64,000 nucleotides of DNA from Caprella mutica (GCA_947561585.1 CANNZV010001035.1:1-64000), one strand, 5' to 3'; counted from the stretch's first letter, positions 40,801 to 52,409 are shown. The notes: generated from the sequence alone by a model not told the origin. Translations and numbers: made by a program.

Positions 40801-43800
40801 CCCCACTCACCAGTTCTGAAGTCGTGTATCACCCTGAAAGTCTCCACTGAGCTCATCTCCGTCATACCGGGTGTATTCCTCACGAAGAACATTTCCTGGG
40901 CGTGAAGGTGCGGTCTGTACGTGTACGAAACCAGCTTCTCTTCCGAATCATAACTCTGGTGCTCGTAAGCAATCGTACCTACGTTCTGAAATTAAGAAAA
41001 AAATCATTTATGGTAGTTTTCAGGTTTAAAAGATCAATAAATTTAATGCATGGAAATGTTTTACCTCAATTATAGTCTCCATAGTGAGGGTGAACTGGTT
41101 AGCCAATTTGGGGAGGAACTTGCGCTCGTGAGAAGGGCAGAAGACACCGTTAGGGGTCACCATGAGATCCTGAACAGACACCACTGTTGTGGGTAGGGAC
41201 TGGACGCGATACTCCAGCGATACTGAGCCACCCCGCGATAGGAAAACAGAGCCTGGGAAGGGTACACACAGAGAAAATGTAAAGAGGGTGAACAACAAAA
41301 ATATAGGTATTTGCACTTTGATGAGTAGAAATTGAATAAAATAGTGAAGTAGTATGATGAAATGAATGAACAATGCCTAATCCATATCGAAAAGTCTTAC
41401 TTATTCCACAGGAAATACATAGCTAATAGCTCACACATTTTAAATTCGAAAAAAAAATCTTCTTCTGCAAACAGAATAGATATTCTTTACGTTTATGATA
41501 TCTATGTATGATCTATTCCTTCAATTATTTTTAGTATTGCATCCAGCAATAGTTTCCCTTATATGAAAATTGAATTTAACAGAATTCACTGAATTTGAAG
41601 AGTTAATTTCAGAAGCTGCACTATTTCGACTAGTCATTCCTAACCTGAGCCTCGCACGGAGAAGTAGTGAGGTGCCATGTCCGCTCCGACAGAATACTTT
41701 TCACTCTGCGAAAACACCGCTTCGACTTCGATAATCTGATTGTTTACTCGCCAAGAAAAAAACTTCTGAGCCACGCCTAGTTTTACCTGAATAGAATATT
41801 TATTGTGAGAAAATGTATTTAAATAAATACCCTTCATTTAAGTAATTAGCGTGGGTAATGTGTGCAGTTTACCTCTGACATGGTGGCGTTGTTCATCGCC
41901 AAGTAGCTCAAAATGCTGCCCACAGTAACGTAAGGGCGGCAATATCTGTCGCTGCTGCAAAAGCATTTTTGAGGCAATTTGGACCTTCTCCCACATTTTA
42001 CTCCTGAAAATACATTAGTGTGACAGTTTAATACTCATGGAATTCTATATTTATATTTAGTTAATATAATGAAATATTTCCATCCCAGAGATATCACCAT
42101 AGAGATATCACCTCTACAGGACAATAGTTAATAACAAAACTAGGTTCAGGACATCTTTTGAAAAAGAACAGTTTTTAGTTCATGTATTAAATATCTAATT
42201 AGAATATACCTCATTGTGAAATTTTTTCTAATCAATCGGGTAGTGACAATAAACTTTTAAATTCATAGATCCCGAAAATATCATAGACAGAGAGAATTAG
42301 ACAGTATTGAATAGTTCTAAGCCAGCGGTATATAGTATTCGATACCATTTCATTTCGTCTATTTAAGATTTTAAAAGCATATTGTCAAAACGGTACAGTA
42401 ATCATATATGTGCATAAATATTTTAGGAAAAGGTTTGTTGTTACCGTCCACTGTGTAGCCCTCTGACGTGGTGGTATCGAACAAACAGGAGATGTTCAAG
42501 TTCTTCGATATGAGAGAATGGTGCGCTCTGCCATCTTTCTCCCGTTCTTTCACTTCGTATTCCTCGCCGTCATAAACATTGTTCACAGACAGAACCAATT
42601 CGTAATTCTGGGTGGTGTAATAAATATTTCATTTAGGCCTTTTAGGGGATTTAACGTCTGCGTTGAATGCCCAGGCCAACTTTTTCATATTTCATTAACA
42701 TTTACTAATAGACATATAATACTTGGTTACATTCTAGAAATAAAATATCTAAAATATAATGAAACCGTTGAGAAATTAGGCTACATAGAAATGGAGGTAT
42801 AATTGGGTGTACCACTAAATGGGTGTAGGCTGATTTTCCGAAAACGAATTGGCCGAAACAAAATTTGCCGAAAACTAATTCACCGAAATGGATTCTCCGA
42901 ATACAATTTTGATGAATCCTAAATGTGTCGAAAACAGATTTGCCGAAATACGGATTTGCCGAAGGACAAATTTTCCGAAAGACGAATTTGTCGAAAATCA
43001 AATTTAATGTATTCAAAAATAACATTCTGTTGAATTTTGTAGTTCTCATTATTATATCTTATGCACAAAAAAAAAACATTTCTTATATGAGTTTGACATT
43101 ACTATTGCTATATAAATTTGTATTCCGCTAATTCATATATCTAACTGTATATAAATTAAATATTAATATGTATATATGGCATTACTAATAAAGGGTTGAT
43201 AGAAATCAATGTTTTTACCCGAAACAATTTTATTCATGCAAGTGACACTATCGCTGAAGCTAGAGGTATATTGGGAAAATATAAACATATCTAATAGTTT
43301 ATTCATTACTAACAATATTATATTTTAAACACAATAAATGGAATAAATATTAATAATGTCAGTCACAAATTACCTTCTGTATGGTATACTATTAACAACT
43401 GAATAAAAATTATGCAGTTAACATGGAAATTTACAAAAATGAATAAACACGCTAGAAACACACAATATAAAAACAACCAAACGCTCAAATGAAAGAAATG
43501 CAACATAGTCATATAGCTGACTGACTGATTCATGACTGAATAAAGATTGAACGTCTTTAAAATAAGAAAAGACAAAGAATCATTTAGTGCCACAAAGATT
43601 AACACAATGAATAACGAAGAGATAGAATAATTAAAGGATCATTTAGTACAATAACTGAGGTTTATGATTTCGTTTCTTTCTGTAACTTTTGTGTAATTGT
43701 ACATTCTGTTTTAAACAAGTCTTTCGGTAAATTTGTCTTTCGGTAAATTTGTCTTTCGGTAAATTTGTCTTTCGGTAAATTTGTCTTTCGGCGAATCTTC

Positions 43801-46800
43801 ATTTCGGCGAATCTGTTTTCGACCAATTTGGGTTTCGGCAAATTCGTTTTCGGCGAAACCGGTTCGGCGAATTAGGGTTCGGCGAATTAATTTTCGGAGA
43901 ATTTGGTTTCGGGTAATTCGTTTTCGGGTAATTCGTTTTCGGCCATTCATGGCGTTGGAACAGATTTATTGACAAATATTATCTAAATATATTATGAACA
44001 GAAATGTGAGATTCTCACATCAAGATGGCGTAATTCTATAACACATTAAGGCTTTTAAACTAAATTAGTCTAATATTATACTATTATAGACGAATAAATT
44101 GATTCACAATCCAGTCAATGTATAAAAAAAATCGCAGCTTCTTTAAAACTTAAAACACACCTATTATTTTTCATGTACAGTTGAGGGCCACCGTACACAC
44201 GTAAGGTTTTTTAAGTCTTTCCACCAGACTTTTTGCTAAGCTCTTCCTACTTTTTCTACGAGAATAAAGGAAAAAACGGGTATTTATGATACCTGCAGGT
44301 ATCATGGACACCAACTGAAATAAATAATAATTATATCGTTTTTTCTTATATTCTCGTGGAAAAAGTAGGAGGAGCTTAGCAAAAAGTTTGGTGGAAAGAC
44401 TTAAAAAAAACCTACGTGTGTACGGCCCTTTAAAATAAATAGTTTTGAGTTGTTTCCAATAGCGCATACTTACGATGCTTAAAGTTGGGACATCTATGGA
44501 CTGGACCCTACTAGTCAGGTTCTCGGGGTTGGACTCGGTGAAAGGGTCTTCCTTTCTTAACAAGGATGGGGCTGGGGAAAGGGTGGGCACATCTGTTAGA
44601 GTCGCTGTGAGAAAAGAACCAAGGGAAAAAGCGATTAGGAGATGGTAGACATTAACCCGTATACGGTTGCTAAACTTTAACTTTGCTGATGTGCCACATC
44701 TACAGATTGCTGTCCCAAAATAAGGTCACTCTCCATGTACAGGTTAAAACCAAATGTGTAAGACTATTTCTAGATTTTGAATCTCATTATTATATAACCT
44801 AGACAAGTTTGTGCCTGGAATTTTAACATGAACAATTTTTAAAATAGAAAAAGGAGGACATACCCAAAAGTTTTTAAATATTTAATATAAATGTCCGATC
44901 AATATAATAAAATAGAATAACTTTACAAAATATTTCAAAATGTATCATGTGGCTAATGCGTAACCCTTTATGCCTTGAATAATTTGAACCTGAAAAAAAC
45001 GACCATTTTTTAAATATTTAGGCTAAGAAGGCGTATTGTACGATAAAAAAATATAATATAACTTTTTGAAAAAAAATTGGCACAATTGAATTTAATCAAT
45101 ACACTGCAATATCAGTTTTACTTTCAATTTGTTAACTTTAAGAAAAGACCGTTTGTTTTGAATATCAGTAGGTATAATCTATTCAATATTCGGGTATAGC
45201 TATAAAATGGAAGTAAATTTATTATGTATACTTTTATTTACATAAAAAATAATTTATTACATAATATTGTAGAATTAATGTCTAGATATGTCATTATTCT
45301 GAAAATCGTATAAAATTTAGTTCAGTATATATATTGTATATGCTTTCAAACAATTCTATACTCTATGCGCATCAATAGTACGAAACACTAATCAGGCGCT
45401 AAAGAAAAAGATTGTACACGCTTTGCCTAGATTACCAATTAGAATTTTAAAAACAATCATTGTATATTTGGTCATAATTTAAACTGTTAATGATTATCTA
45501 AATTAAATACCGGTATATTTAGTAAATTTTCTCCAGTTCCATACCCTTACCTGAATATTCAGCACATTATAATATACCTTACTAACTGAAATTTAAATCA
45601 AGAAGGTGTGCAATCTTTATCTTTGAACTTAAGGGGGTCAAATGATTTCATTCCAATATTTTTTTATTTAGAATCTGATTTGTTTGGAATTTTACATGTA
45701 TAAGTAAAAACAAATATAAAAAGGCTTTTGCTCGTAGTAATTTCTCAAAGTTTTCGATAGTTTTTGAATTTTTCACGTTTTTTGGCAATTTTTTAGATTT
45801 TAGGGGTAATATTTGACGCGCTAATTCTTGAGAGGTAATCGATGGAATTTTCTCTGTTTGTTTCTATACATTGCTATTTATCTTGAGAATAAATGTTAGG
45901 AAGCAATTCTGCGAATCTTTTTCCTGTTTTTCAATTATTCACAATTTCCCTTTTTTCATATGTTTACTAATATTTAGTAAAAATGAAAAAAAAAATGAAA
46001 TTCAGCTTCCTAAGAATTGAAGATACAACAATTCTCTACACCTTAAAATTAGAATGGTGAAAATCGGTCCGTAAATACTTCAGAAATAGAGCTTTGAATG
46101 TGAGAAAAAGAAGTGGGAGTAAAACATTTCTAAAGTTTGAGCTGATACACTTGCCAGTGCTACCACGCCACAGTTTTCGTACGACTGTAGCAGTTCTGGT
46201 ACGTTTTATCGCTACTCTGTTTTCAGATTATTACAGAGAAAATGTTCGAGAATAATTCTAGCCAAGGAAACGTAAATTGGAAATTTGACGATTTTTGAGT
46301 CAGTTGGCCCCCTTAAAATTAGCAACTCGGAAGTGAAAACGAATATTGAAGTGTATTGGATATAAAATTATTTAAAATCATATACAGGGTGGGGCGTAAG
46401 TTTGGAAGCAATTTTTCAAACATTAATATAATTCTTAAAAATAAGTTCCTAAGTAGGTGATAGGGTTTGATCTATAGTAGAGACACTACATTATGACGTG
46501 GCAGTGTTATTTTTTACAAAAATTTAGTCAATTCAAAAATGTCAGACAAAAGAGAAGCCATTATTGCTCTACACCGTGCCGGGAAGTCAGATTCCGTCAT
46601 TTCAAAGACTCTCTCATATAGCGAGATCGACTGTTTGGAAGTGTGTGAAGCATTTTAATGAGAGAGGAGACTTTACTGATCGTCCAAGAAGTGGTAGACC
46701 ACGATCACAAAGCACCAAACAACTGATAAAATGTGCCCGAGAGAAGATCAGGAGGAACCCGAAAAGGTCAATACGATTGTTAGCCAAAACAGCTAATGTG

Positions 46801-49800
46801 AGTCCCAGAACATTGAGAAGAGTTGTCAAAGAAGACCTAAAGAAGTCCTCTTTCACCCTCCAAAAGAGACTGACTCTGTCAGAAGCTGTAAAGAAAAAGA
46901 GATTGGAGAGAAGCAAAGCACTTCTGAGAGAATTGAAGTCTGGCACGGCTGGTGAAATTGATTGGTCTGACGAAAAAATTTTCACAGTGGAAATGGTTCA
47001 CAACCGGAGGAATGACAGAATAATTGGTAAAAGTGCAAAAGACATCCCATACAACCAAAAAACTGTCCACAGAACCATGAAACCTGCTTCAGTAATGGTC
47101 TGGGCCGCCGTTTCAGAAACTTGGAGATCTCCTTTAATTTTTGTGGAACAAGGCGCCAAAATCAATGCTAAATGTTATATTGAGAATATTTTGACGCCAA
47201 TGTTGGAGTCAGCTAAGGATCACTTCGGTAATGACACTCTATGGACATTTCAGCAAGACAGCGTGACTTCACATACTGCAAATGTCACTCAAAACTGGTG
47301 CCATGACCATCTTCCACGGTTTTGGTCCAAAGAAATGTGGCCTCCCTGCTCCCCAGATGTTATTCCTATGGACTTTTCGGTATGGTCCAATCTTGAATCA
47401 AAGGCCTGTGGTAAATTCCATCGCAGTGTGGATGATTTAAAGCGTTCGCTCCAGAGATCTTGGAAGGAAATTTCACAAGAACAGTTGCGTGCCGCAGTAG
47501 GAGTTCGGAGGAGATTTGAGGCTGTTATTAGAAACAAGGGAGGACATTTTGAATAAATTTATGATTTTTGAATTCTTAAAACCCTTATGTAATAATACAT
47601 AAGTTATAACTGTAAATTATTAAATATATTTTTCGTTGGATTATAATATGCACTTTCATTTGCTTCCAAACTTACGCCCCACATTGTAGAAACAAATATA
47701 TGCTATCAGATTTCATTGGATTTACAGCTAGATGATGGGGTATATTAGCTGTATTGATTAAAAGATTAAAGCAACAAAATTGCTTGGAGAGGAACTTTTA
47801 AGGCTTCCTCACACATGTCAGGGATCCGTCCGGGACGTCTCCGGTCAGTGATTTTTACTCATTGTGAGGAGCCGGTACTGTGTGAATGTGTCCGTTGAAA
47901 TTAAAGTAACAATATATTTTTCACTGAATCACTGAGAGGAGACGGATCGGTGACGTCCCGGACGGATCACTGTGTGAAGCAGTCTTAAAGCTCATCCGTA
48001 CACGAGTGTCTTTTTGACGGATCGTCTTTTCCTTGCATTTAAAATTGCCCGTCTTTTACCGTGCGTTCATAAGACGCATATGTGCCCAAGACTTATAGAC
48101 TTTATAAGCCTTGTGTGTGCCCACATACAATAGAATTAATGCTATTTTTGGGACATGAGTTAATTAACGCACGTCTAAAACACGCTCTTGTCAAAAGACG
48201 CCTTTATATAACATATAATTGATCTCATTTCTTTTCTTGAAACTCGAAACTCTTATTAATTTAATTAACCCACATCAGCAACCTTTCTCTACATTGAACT
48301 GTTCTGTTTGTATAAATTATGTATTTGAACTTTAGGTGTTCAACACTTTACTGTTTTTTATGCTGGTTCTATTTCGCGTTTTTGGTTAATAATAATTCGC
48401 TAAGAATTTTAAGATTATTTAGAAACTGAATTGAAGGAATGGATTAGAAACAAGACATGATTTCTGTTTCTGCTTTTTGGCTGACATTTCCTATTATGAC
48501 GATACAATCAAAAGGTAGTGACATGTGATTTAATTAGAAAAATTAGAAGCCAATCAGCATTAATTAATTATTTTGTGTAACCTAATTTTATTAAAAATCT
48601 CATTCATATAGCGTGTATTTTTCATTTGTGTATATTAACAACTATTTCTCATATATTTAATTTAATGTAAATTGTATGTAGGATGTATCCGCAATAATCA
48701 CCACCAGATAGCGCTTCATTGCACATTTAATTCCGATAAATAAGTGAACTCTGTGCAAATTAGTCAGTTCAGTTACTAACAGATCTGTGAGTAATGCTAA
48801 TTGTAGTCAAGAACAGTCAAGGCGTCGTTTAACGACGTCTTTGTAGTTTATTACTGATTTAACATAAAATATATATATATCGAGGGGTAGTGCCGCCCTC
48901 CTCCCCACCCCGAATTCCCCTGCCCGGTCATTAAACAATCATGAAGTGTGCAGTACAACAAACTAGCGGATACAAAAAACTACATTAAATCATAAAATCA
49001 AACGAGGGATTTAGTCATTTCAGTCCATTTTAACTCACTAACATGATCCTTGTCTGTGACTCATAATTGACCCATAATTCGTCAATTACCCACATTTAAG
49101 TCATTTCAGTCCAATTTCAATCCCTAACATCGACCTTGTCTGTGCTTGACTACAATTAGTGCGATCGGTGTTGAACGTTTGAGTTGTAGTGATGGAAGCT
49201 CTAATAGATTTAAATTTATTAATCAAGTAGTTTAGCGGTAAAGCTGCTGCTCTTGAATATAGGAAGCTCTTAATAAACTCTATGTTCGAACAGTATTCTT
49301 GAAGTACAGATTTCGTGAGCTTTCTAGCTCTATTTATATCTTAATTGCTAAAGAGTTATCCTAAACTCTAATAATTTACTAACTTTGCGTCTAACCATAT
49401 AGCTAAGTATTAAATTTCAAGGTTTGTCTTGAAATAATTTGAATTATCGCTCAATATTGCGTCTGGTTGGTGGTGATCAATTATTAAAACTATTTGTTTC
49501 TAATTCTTTTAGAATAAAACTGGCGACCACTTAACCTGTTGGCATTACCTACTGATGACCTAAATCGTCTTCATTTTTCATCCAAGCATGCTGGCATATC
49601 TATTTCAAGGTTTATCTCGAATATTTGCATAACTGTGAGAATTTGTGGTGGAATTATACATTTCAGATAACTGAATAAACATCGGCAACTTCTTTAAATT
49701 ATTATTATCCTTTAAATATCCCCAAATTTCTGATTTGTAGCCGGATAATTCTAACAAATTTGCAATATTTAAAAAAAATCCTAATTCTTAAATGCTATTC

Positions 49801-50685
49801 TACGTATCTACTTGCCTGTGTCTACAGTATCACACAGACTTTAATAACTGTGTGTACTATGACTTCATCATCATTTTATTAAAGAACAATAATAAATAAA
49901 TAAAGTTAAAATTATGAACACTAAAATGTGTAGTGTATTTATTAAAAGCGGATAACATCATTAACTGTTGTAAAATGATAAGTAACATTAGTAATTTTAA
50001 CATATTTTGATATTTATTTAACATATTTTGATATTTATTTAACATAATATTCGGTTTGAGATAAAAATAATTTTTCTAAATTAGATTTATCGGGGGGCAT
50101 CCTGTCCCCCACTCCTGCCAGCTCATTAATAATCAATCAGGCATTTTATCGCGGATCTCAATCGATGGCGCAACCATCGATCGATTTCTGCGCGTTCGAA
50201 TGATACGAATTTTCTTAGTCTATGCATTTAATTAACTGTTTTGTTTTTAATGAAAAAATACTTTTAAATCCTTTTTTTTTATATTTAATGAGGCAACCAT
50301 CAGTCGATTGTTGCGCATTTGAATGATATGGATTTTGTTAGTTTGATGGTTGCCCTATTAAATGTAACAATTAGATGCATAAACTAACAAAATCCATATC
50401 ATTCAAACACGTAACAGTCGATTGATATTTGCCTTATTAAATATAAAAGAAATGTTTAAAAAGACAAAATTTCCAATAAAAACAAAACAATTTGCAGATC
50501 ACTCAAACGCGCGTGACATATACCTTACCCTTAAGACTTTAGCCACTGTGCAAAGTGTGCATCTCCTTACCTATATGTACAGTGCCTGTATCAGCTGCTG
50601 AAATGCGTACAGGGCCTGTAGTGAGTGCATGGACATTCAGAGTGCACTGTACCAGCATGTAGCACGCTACGGCCACTGGAAACAT
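34868..50685 (-). CDS. 13-exon type I membrane protein, tentatively LolA-like family
   Basis: Exons, 5' to 3' on the minus strand: 50685-50571, 44604-44474, 42607-42445, 42003-41873, 41786-41645, 41252-41065, 40985-40811, 40115-39955, 38396-38223, 37585-37473, 37305-37170, 35804-35616, 35086-34868 (stop at 34870-34868). All introns are GT..AG and all phases fit, giving 678 residues. Residues 1-20 (MFPVAVACYMLVQCTLNVHA) look like a signal peptide. Six Asn-X-Ser/Thr sites (NLT, NIS, NAT, NCS, NIS, NLS) and many Cys fit an extracellular region. A hydrophobic Gly-rich span at about 640-666 (SMAGLGFSMAILGTCIGIFI) is followed by a 12-residue tail. The pattern LPKLANQFTLTME .. VIHDFRTGIQYMI .. CSIQGI .. 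VVRGILCDVW .. QVPVGI resembles metazoan LolA-like proteins, but I recall that family imperfectly. Function unknown. The first Met could also be at 50736. Confidence 0.85.
35150..35395 (-). mobile_element. Dispersed repeat family E, decayed minus-strand copy
   Basis: GGCTCCATGAACAAAATCAC, AATGAAGAGGTGATATTAGT and AAATGAAGCCTACC match the inverse of family E, with many changes. In the last intron of the LolA-like gene. Confidence 0.6.
35545..35645 (-). repeat. Tandem duplication of LolA-like exon 12 end and its splice donor
   Basis: On the minus strand the exon end GATCTGTCAGCCAACAAGAA-ACTG|GTGAGTTTGTAAA is followed about 54 bp later by GATCTGTCAGCCAACAGGAA-ATTG|GTGAGTTTGTAAA. The second copy keeps codons for LDLSANRKL and a perfect donor. 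A TAA lies between the two in the exon's frame. Confidence 0.88.
35817..36820. other. LolA-like intron 11, with a family F copy
   Basis: Positions 36345-36550 align with the dispersed repeat at 10725-10905. The rest is AT-rich with nothing recognised. Confidence 0.5.
36821..37142. mobile_element. Fold-back MITE, family A, with an internal insertion
   Basis: Left arm ATAATTATCGGTCGGTTCCA, core CATGATACCTGTAGGTATTATGGATACC, right arm GAAGATGTGGAACCGATCAA..CTTACCCTA. About 100 bp of unrelated AT-rich sequence interrupts the right arm at about 36980-37080. Confidence 0.75.
37375..37475 (-). repeat. Diverged tandem copies of the LolA-like exon 10 splice donor
   Basis: Downstream of the exon end AATAAACAG|GTAAAGT (minus strand) come ATTAACAG|GTGTAGTG, AAAAACAG|GTGTAGTG and ATTAACAG|GTATGAGT, at forward positions near 37455, 37424 and 37392. 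Units of about 16-32 bp, more diverged than the other donor arrays. Confidence 0.7.
38499..38978 (-). mobile_element. Dispersed repeat family E, minus-strand copy
   Basis: TTTAGTAGGGTTTAACGTCT at the left, CTCGTAGTTGAAGAGCATAA inside, GACAGCTTCAGGATAGAGCC and CCGGG at the right. Its right end is only about 10 bp from the start of the 15-bp satellite. Confidence 0.85.
38988..39954 (-). repeat. 15-bp satellite seeded by LolA-like exon 8, ~64 copies
   Basis: On the forward strand ATTTCTAGCGATATG with variants (GCTATG, AGTTC, CCAGC, CCGGC). It starts at the donor of exon 8 (39955). One whole unit also lies inside the exon: TCTAGCGATATGAGTTC at 39983-39999, coding for part of SELISLD, is identical to array units. 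Variant blocks repeat in higher-order order (39130-39290 and 39370-39510). Long open frames in three frames on both strands are artefacts of a 15-bp (5-codon) unit without stops. Confidence 0.93.
40116..40810. other. LolA-like intron 7
   Basis: Repeated AAAATATTCTTGTAAAACAA words at 40165-40320 form a loose AT-rich array. Positions 40700-40800 are pyrimidine-rich on the forward strand. No exon seen. Confidence 0.5.
42238..42392. mobile_element. Fold-back MITE, family B
   Basis: GGGTAGTGACAATAAACTTT, arms AAATTCATAGATCCCGAAAA / TTTAAGATTTTAAAAGCATA, right end ATATTGTCAAAAC. Ends have decayed. It lies 52 bp from exon 3 of the LolA-like gene. Confidence 0.7.
42812..43955. mobile_element. Fold-back element with internally repetitive GCCGAAAA arms
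   Basis: Left arm (42826-42995) is a row of degenerate TTTGCCGAAAACGAATT words. The right arm (43715-43950) is the same motif inverted (TTTCGGCGAATTTGTC), including four regular 16-bp copies of CTTTCGGTAAATTTGT. The middle (43000-43700) has no convincing open frame. Long, internally repetitive inverted arms resemble FB-type fold-back elements. It lies in intron 2 of the LolA-like gene. Confidence 0.75.
44184..44430. mobile_element. Fold-back MITE, family D (GGGCCNCCGTACACACGTA ends)
   Basis: Left AGGGCCACCGTACACACGTA, right TACGTGTGTACGGCCCT. Arms GTCTTTCCACCAGACTTTTT and inverse, centre ATGATACCTGCAGGTATCAT flanked by TTCTTATATTCTCG-type arms. Second copy at 63272-63542. Confidence 0.85.
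44645..44750. mobile_element. Short TIR element (TTAACCCGTATACGG end)
   Basis: Contains GATGTGCCACATCTACAGAT and GCTGTCCCAAAATAAGG, and matches 59946-60042 in inverse orientation. Confidence 0.65.
44751..45628. other. LolA-like intron 1, AT-rich, nothing recognised
   Basis: No exon, tandem repeat or inverted repeat noticed. Confidence 0.4.
45629..46315. mobile_element. TIR element with TTAAGGGGGTCAAATGA ends
   Basis: TTAAGGGGGTCAAATGATTT at the left, GAGTCAGTTGGCCCCCTTAA at the right. About 687 bp, no coding frame. Confidence 0.65.
46385..47686 (+). mobile_element. mariner-type (maT-like) transposon, TA target
   Basis: 1302 bp, TA at both borders (46383-46384, 47687-47688). Ends CAGGGTGGGGCGTAAGTTTG and its inverse differ at two bases of 26. 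One long transposase frame. Sits in intron 1 of the LolA-like gene in the opposite orientation. Confidence 0.93.
46539..47556 (+). pseudogene. mariner/maT-like transposase, one N-terminal frameshift
   Basis: The ATG at 46539 opens MSDKREAIIALHRAGKSDSV, the usual start of the first HTH, but this frame runs off at about 46610-46620 and the protein continues in another frame as SHIARSTVWKCVKHFNERG. From there it is open to 47556: GRPRS hook after the first HTH, a second HTH (RSIRLLAKTANVSPRTLRR), catalytic Asp in IDWSDEKIF, second Asp in FQQDSVTSH, third Asp in CSPDVIPMDFSVW. The Asp-Asp spacing I count is 37, which is DD37D, as in maT elements. Apart from the frameshift the coding region looks intact. 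Confidence 0.9.
47797..47989. mobile_element. Palindromic MITE, TTAAGGCTTCCTCACACA ends
   Basis: GATCCGTCCGGGACGTCTCC at the left matches GTGACGTCCCGGACGGATCA at the right. Ends TTAAGGCTTCCTCACACA / TGTGTGAAGCAGTCTTAA. Confidence 0.8.
47990..50140. other. LolA-like intron 1, repeats and unique DNA
   Basis: Positions 48930-49000 and 49860-50060 are dispersed-repeat fragments shared with 3840-3900 and 3545-3730. A tRNA-like stretch at 49225-49295 has an A-box-like TAGCGGTAAAGC and a B-box-like GTTCGAAC, perhaps the head of an old SINE (weak). No exon seen. Confidence 0.45.
50140..50520. mobile_element. Nested palindrome, GGCAACCATCAGTCGATTG arms
   Basis: Inner palindrome 50283-50449 with arms TGATATGGATTTTGTTAGTT and inverse. 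Related outer words (GCGCAACCATCGATCGATTT at 50167; GATCACTCAAACGCGCG at 50497) extend it. It ends about 50 bp from LolA-like exon 1. Confidence 0.7.
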
Positions 50686-50789
50686 GCTGAAACTGAGGGA
50701 AAAGTTAAACACACTGTAAAGCAGATATACAGTCACATCAGGTATTTAATGGGAAACATGTATTAATATATTTAAATTTATCGGTTAAA

Positions 50790-51045
50790 CTTTGAAGTAT
50801 CGGTCCATTGCACGATAGTTTCCCTAGTTTTATCGGTTAAAGTATCGGTCTATTGCACGATAGTTTCCCTAGTTTTATCGGTTAAAGTATCGGTCTATTG
50901 CACGATAGTTTCCCTAGTTTTATCGGTTTATTGCACGATAGTTTCCTTAGTTTTATCGGTTTATTGCACGATAGTTTCCCTAGTTTTACCGGTTAAAGTA
51001 TCGGTCTATTGCACGATAGTTTCCGTAGTTTTATCGGTCCATTAA
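50790..51045. repeat. 32-45-bp minisatellite upstream of the LolA-like first exon
   Basis: Six or so copies of TATCGGTCTATTGCACGATA + GTTTCCCTAGTTT, some with an extra GGTTAAAG. It starts about 110 bp upstream of the predicted start codon, so it may lie in the promoter or 5' UTR. Confidence 0.85.
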
Positions 51046-51177
51046 AGTCAAAGATGTCATATTTTTTCCCACATTCTTGCAGAGAAAAAGAGGGTTAATG
51101 TCCAATACTTATATTCCTTTTAATTAACACATTTACTAAATAACTTAAAACACTGAAGACATTAGATGTTAACTTAC

Positions 51178-51260
51178 TGCATTAGAAGCATTTATTTCTT
51201 CAATACCGGAAAAGTAGTCAGTCCCCTTCACAGCACCAAACACCCTCACTCCTCGACTGC
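51178..51260 (-). CDS. Possible orphan coding exon
   Basis: Minus strand: acceptor TTTCCCTCAG, 83 nt open in one frame (..GVRVFGAVKGTDYFSGIEEI..), then donor GCA|GTAAGTT. Composition looks coding, but its phase (0 at the donor) does not fit the exon at 50685 and I do not recognise the product. It could be a 5' exon of an alternative LolA-like transcript, or a chance open stretch. Confidence 0.25.
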
Positions 51261-51454
51261 CTGAGGGAAACTGAGTCTGAATGAGATAGCAACTCAGACT
51301 TCAGACTTGGATTCGGACAATCGTCTGCTGAGGTGAAAAAATGTGAGTAAAGCCGCGTACAGACGTACGCATTTACAAAATTTGCATGCAATCAAATATC
51401 AGAATACTAAAGCTGCTTAATTATAGGGATTCCATAATTTTTTTTTTCATTTTA

Positions 51455-51945
51455 GTTGGGGATTTAACGTTCGCTTCGGAGACAAATCCATACCGCTGGA
51501 GTCGAAAGGAAATTAGGTACAAGGGACTCAAAGAAGAAGTCAGAAAGGAAATTGGCAAGTTCATGGATGCATGAAAGCTACTCAGTGATTGTAGTCACTT
51601 ACAAAGGAATGTAACGAAAAGGGACACAAGCACCGGTGGCTGCACTCACTGATGTAAGAGGAAAATGAAGAGGAGATAGTAAATGAGGCTTTCGAGCCCA
51701 CCTAACACAAAAATCTAAGAGGAAAATGAAGAGGAGATAGTAAATGAAACAAATGAGTCTACGTAAACCATCGTAGTTGAAGAGCAAAACCCTAACGCCT
51801 TCCTCTACAACTGCAAGTATCGTTAAACAAATGGTAAACATGGTAAATAATGACAATTTATCATCCAAATTACAACAGTTCGGGGCTCGAGGGACGACAC
51901 TCCCCTTCTCTTCCATTCACCACAGACAGCTTCAGGATAGAGCAT
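51455..51945 (-). mobile_element. Dispersed repeat family E, minus-strand copy
   Basis: GGGGATTTAACGTTCGCTTC at the left, GACAGCTTCAGGATAGAGCA at the right. An internal segment (GAGGAAAATGAAGAGGAGAT) is duplicated. Confidence 0.85.
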
Positions 51946-52409
51946 CTGAGGGCTAAAATCATATTGAAACCAGATAAATATTGTATAGCTTTTATTATCA
52001 AGACCCTGACAGTTATACTCATTTTAACAGTATTTACCTGATGTATGAACATAATTCAAAAAAAATCATGAATTATTCAAGTTGAGAACAAATAATTGAG
52101 AGGAGTATTAATATCACAAAAAAATACAAACAGATGCCTCATCTACCACTAAATTACTGAGAAATAATTTAAATTATAATAATTAAAGTATGGATATGGA
52201 AAATAAATTAAATTATTTTGCATAAAAATTAGCTTTAATTAATATTTTTCTAAATTTTCTTAGATATGGATTCATTTTTTAATTCAATATTTTGTACAAA
52301 TTGATAGCTACTTATTTTAATTACACTAGAAGTATAGAAGATCATTTCTTTCTCAATACAATAGTACTAATTCTATTTATTTACAATACGAAATTTTATA
52401 CAATAATTA
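51946..52409. other. AT-rich intergenic, nothing recognised
   Basis: No exon or repeat noticed. Confidence 0.4.

Noticed and set aside
49225..49295. Possible tRNA gene
   Set aside because: Box-like words exist, but I cannot fold a full cloverleaf with a paired acceptor stem; at best an old SINE head.
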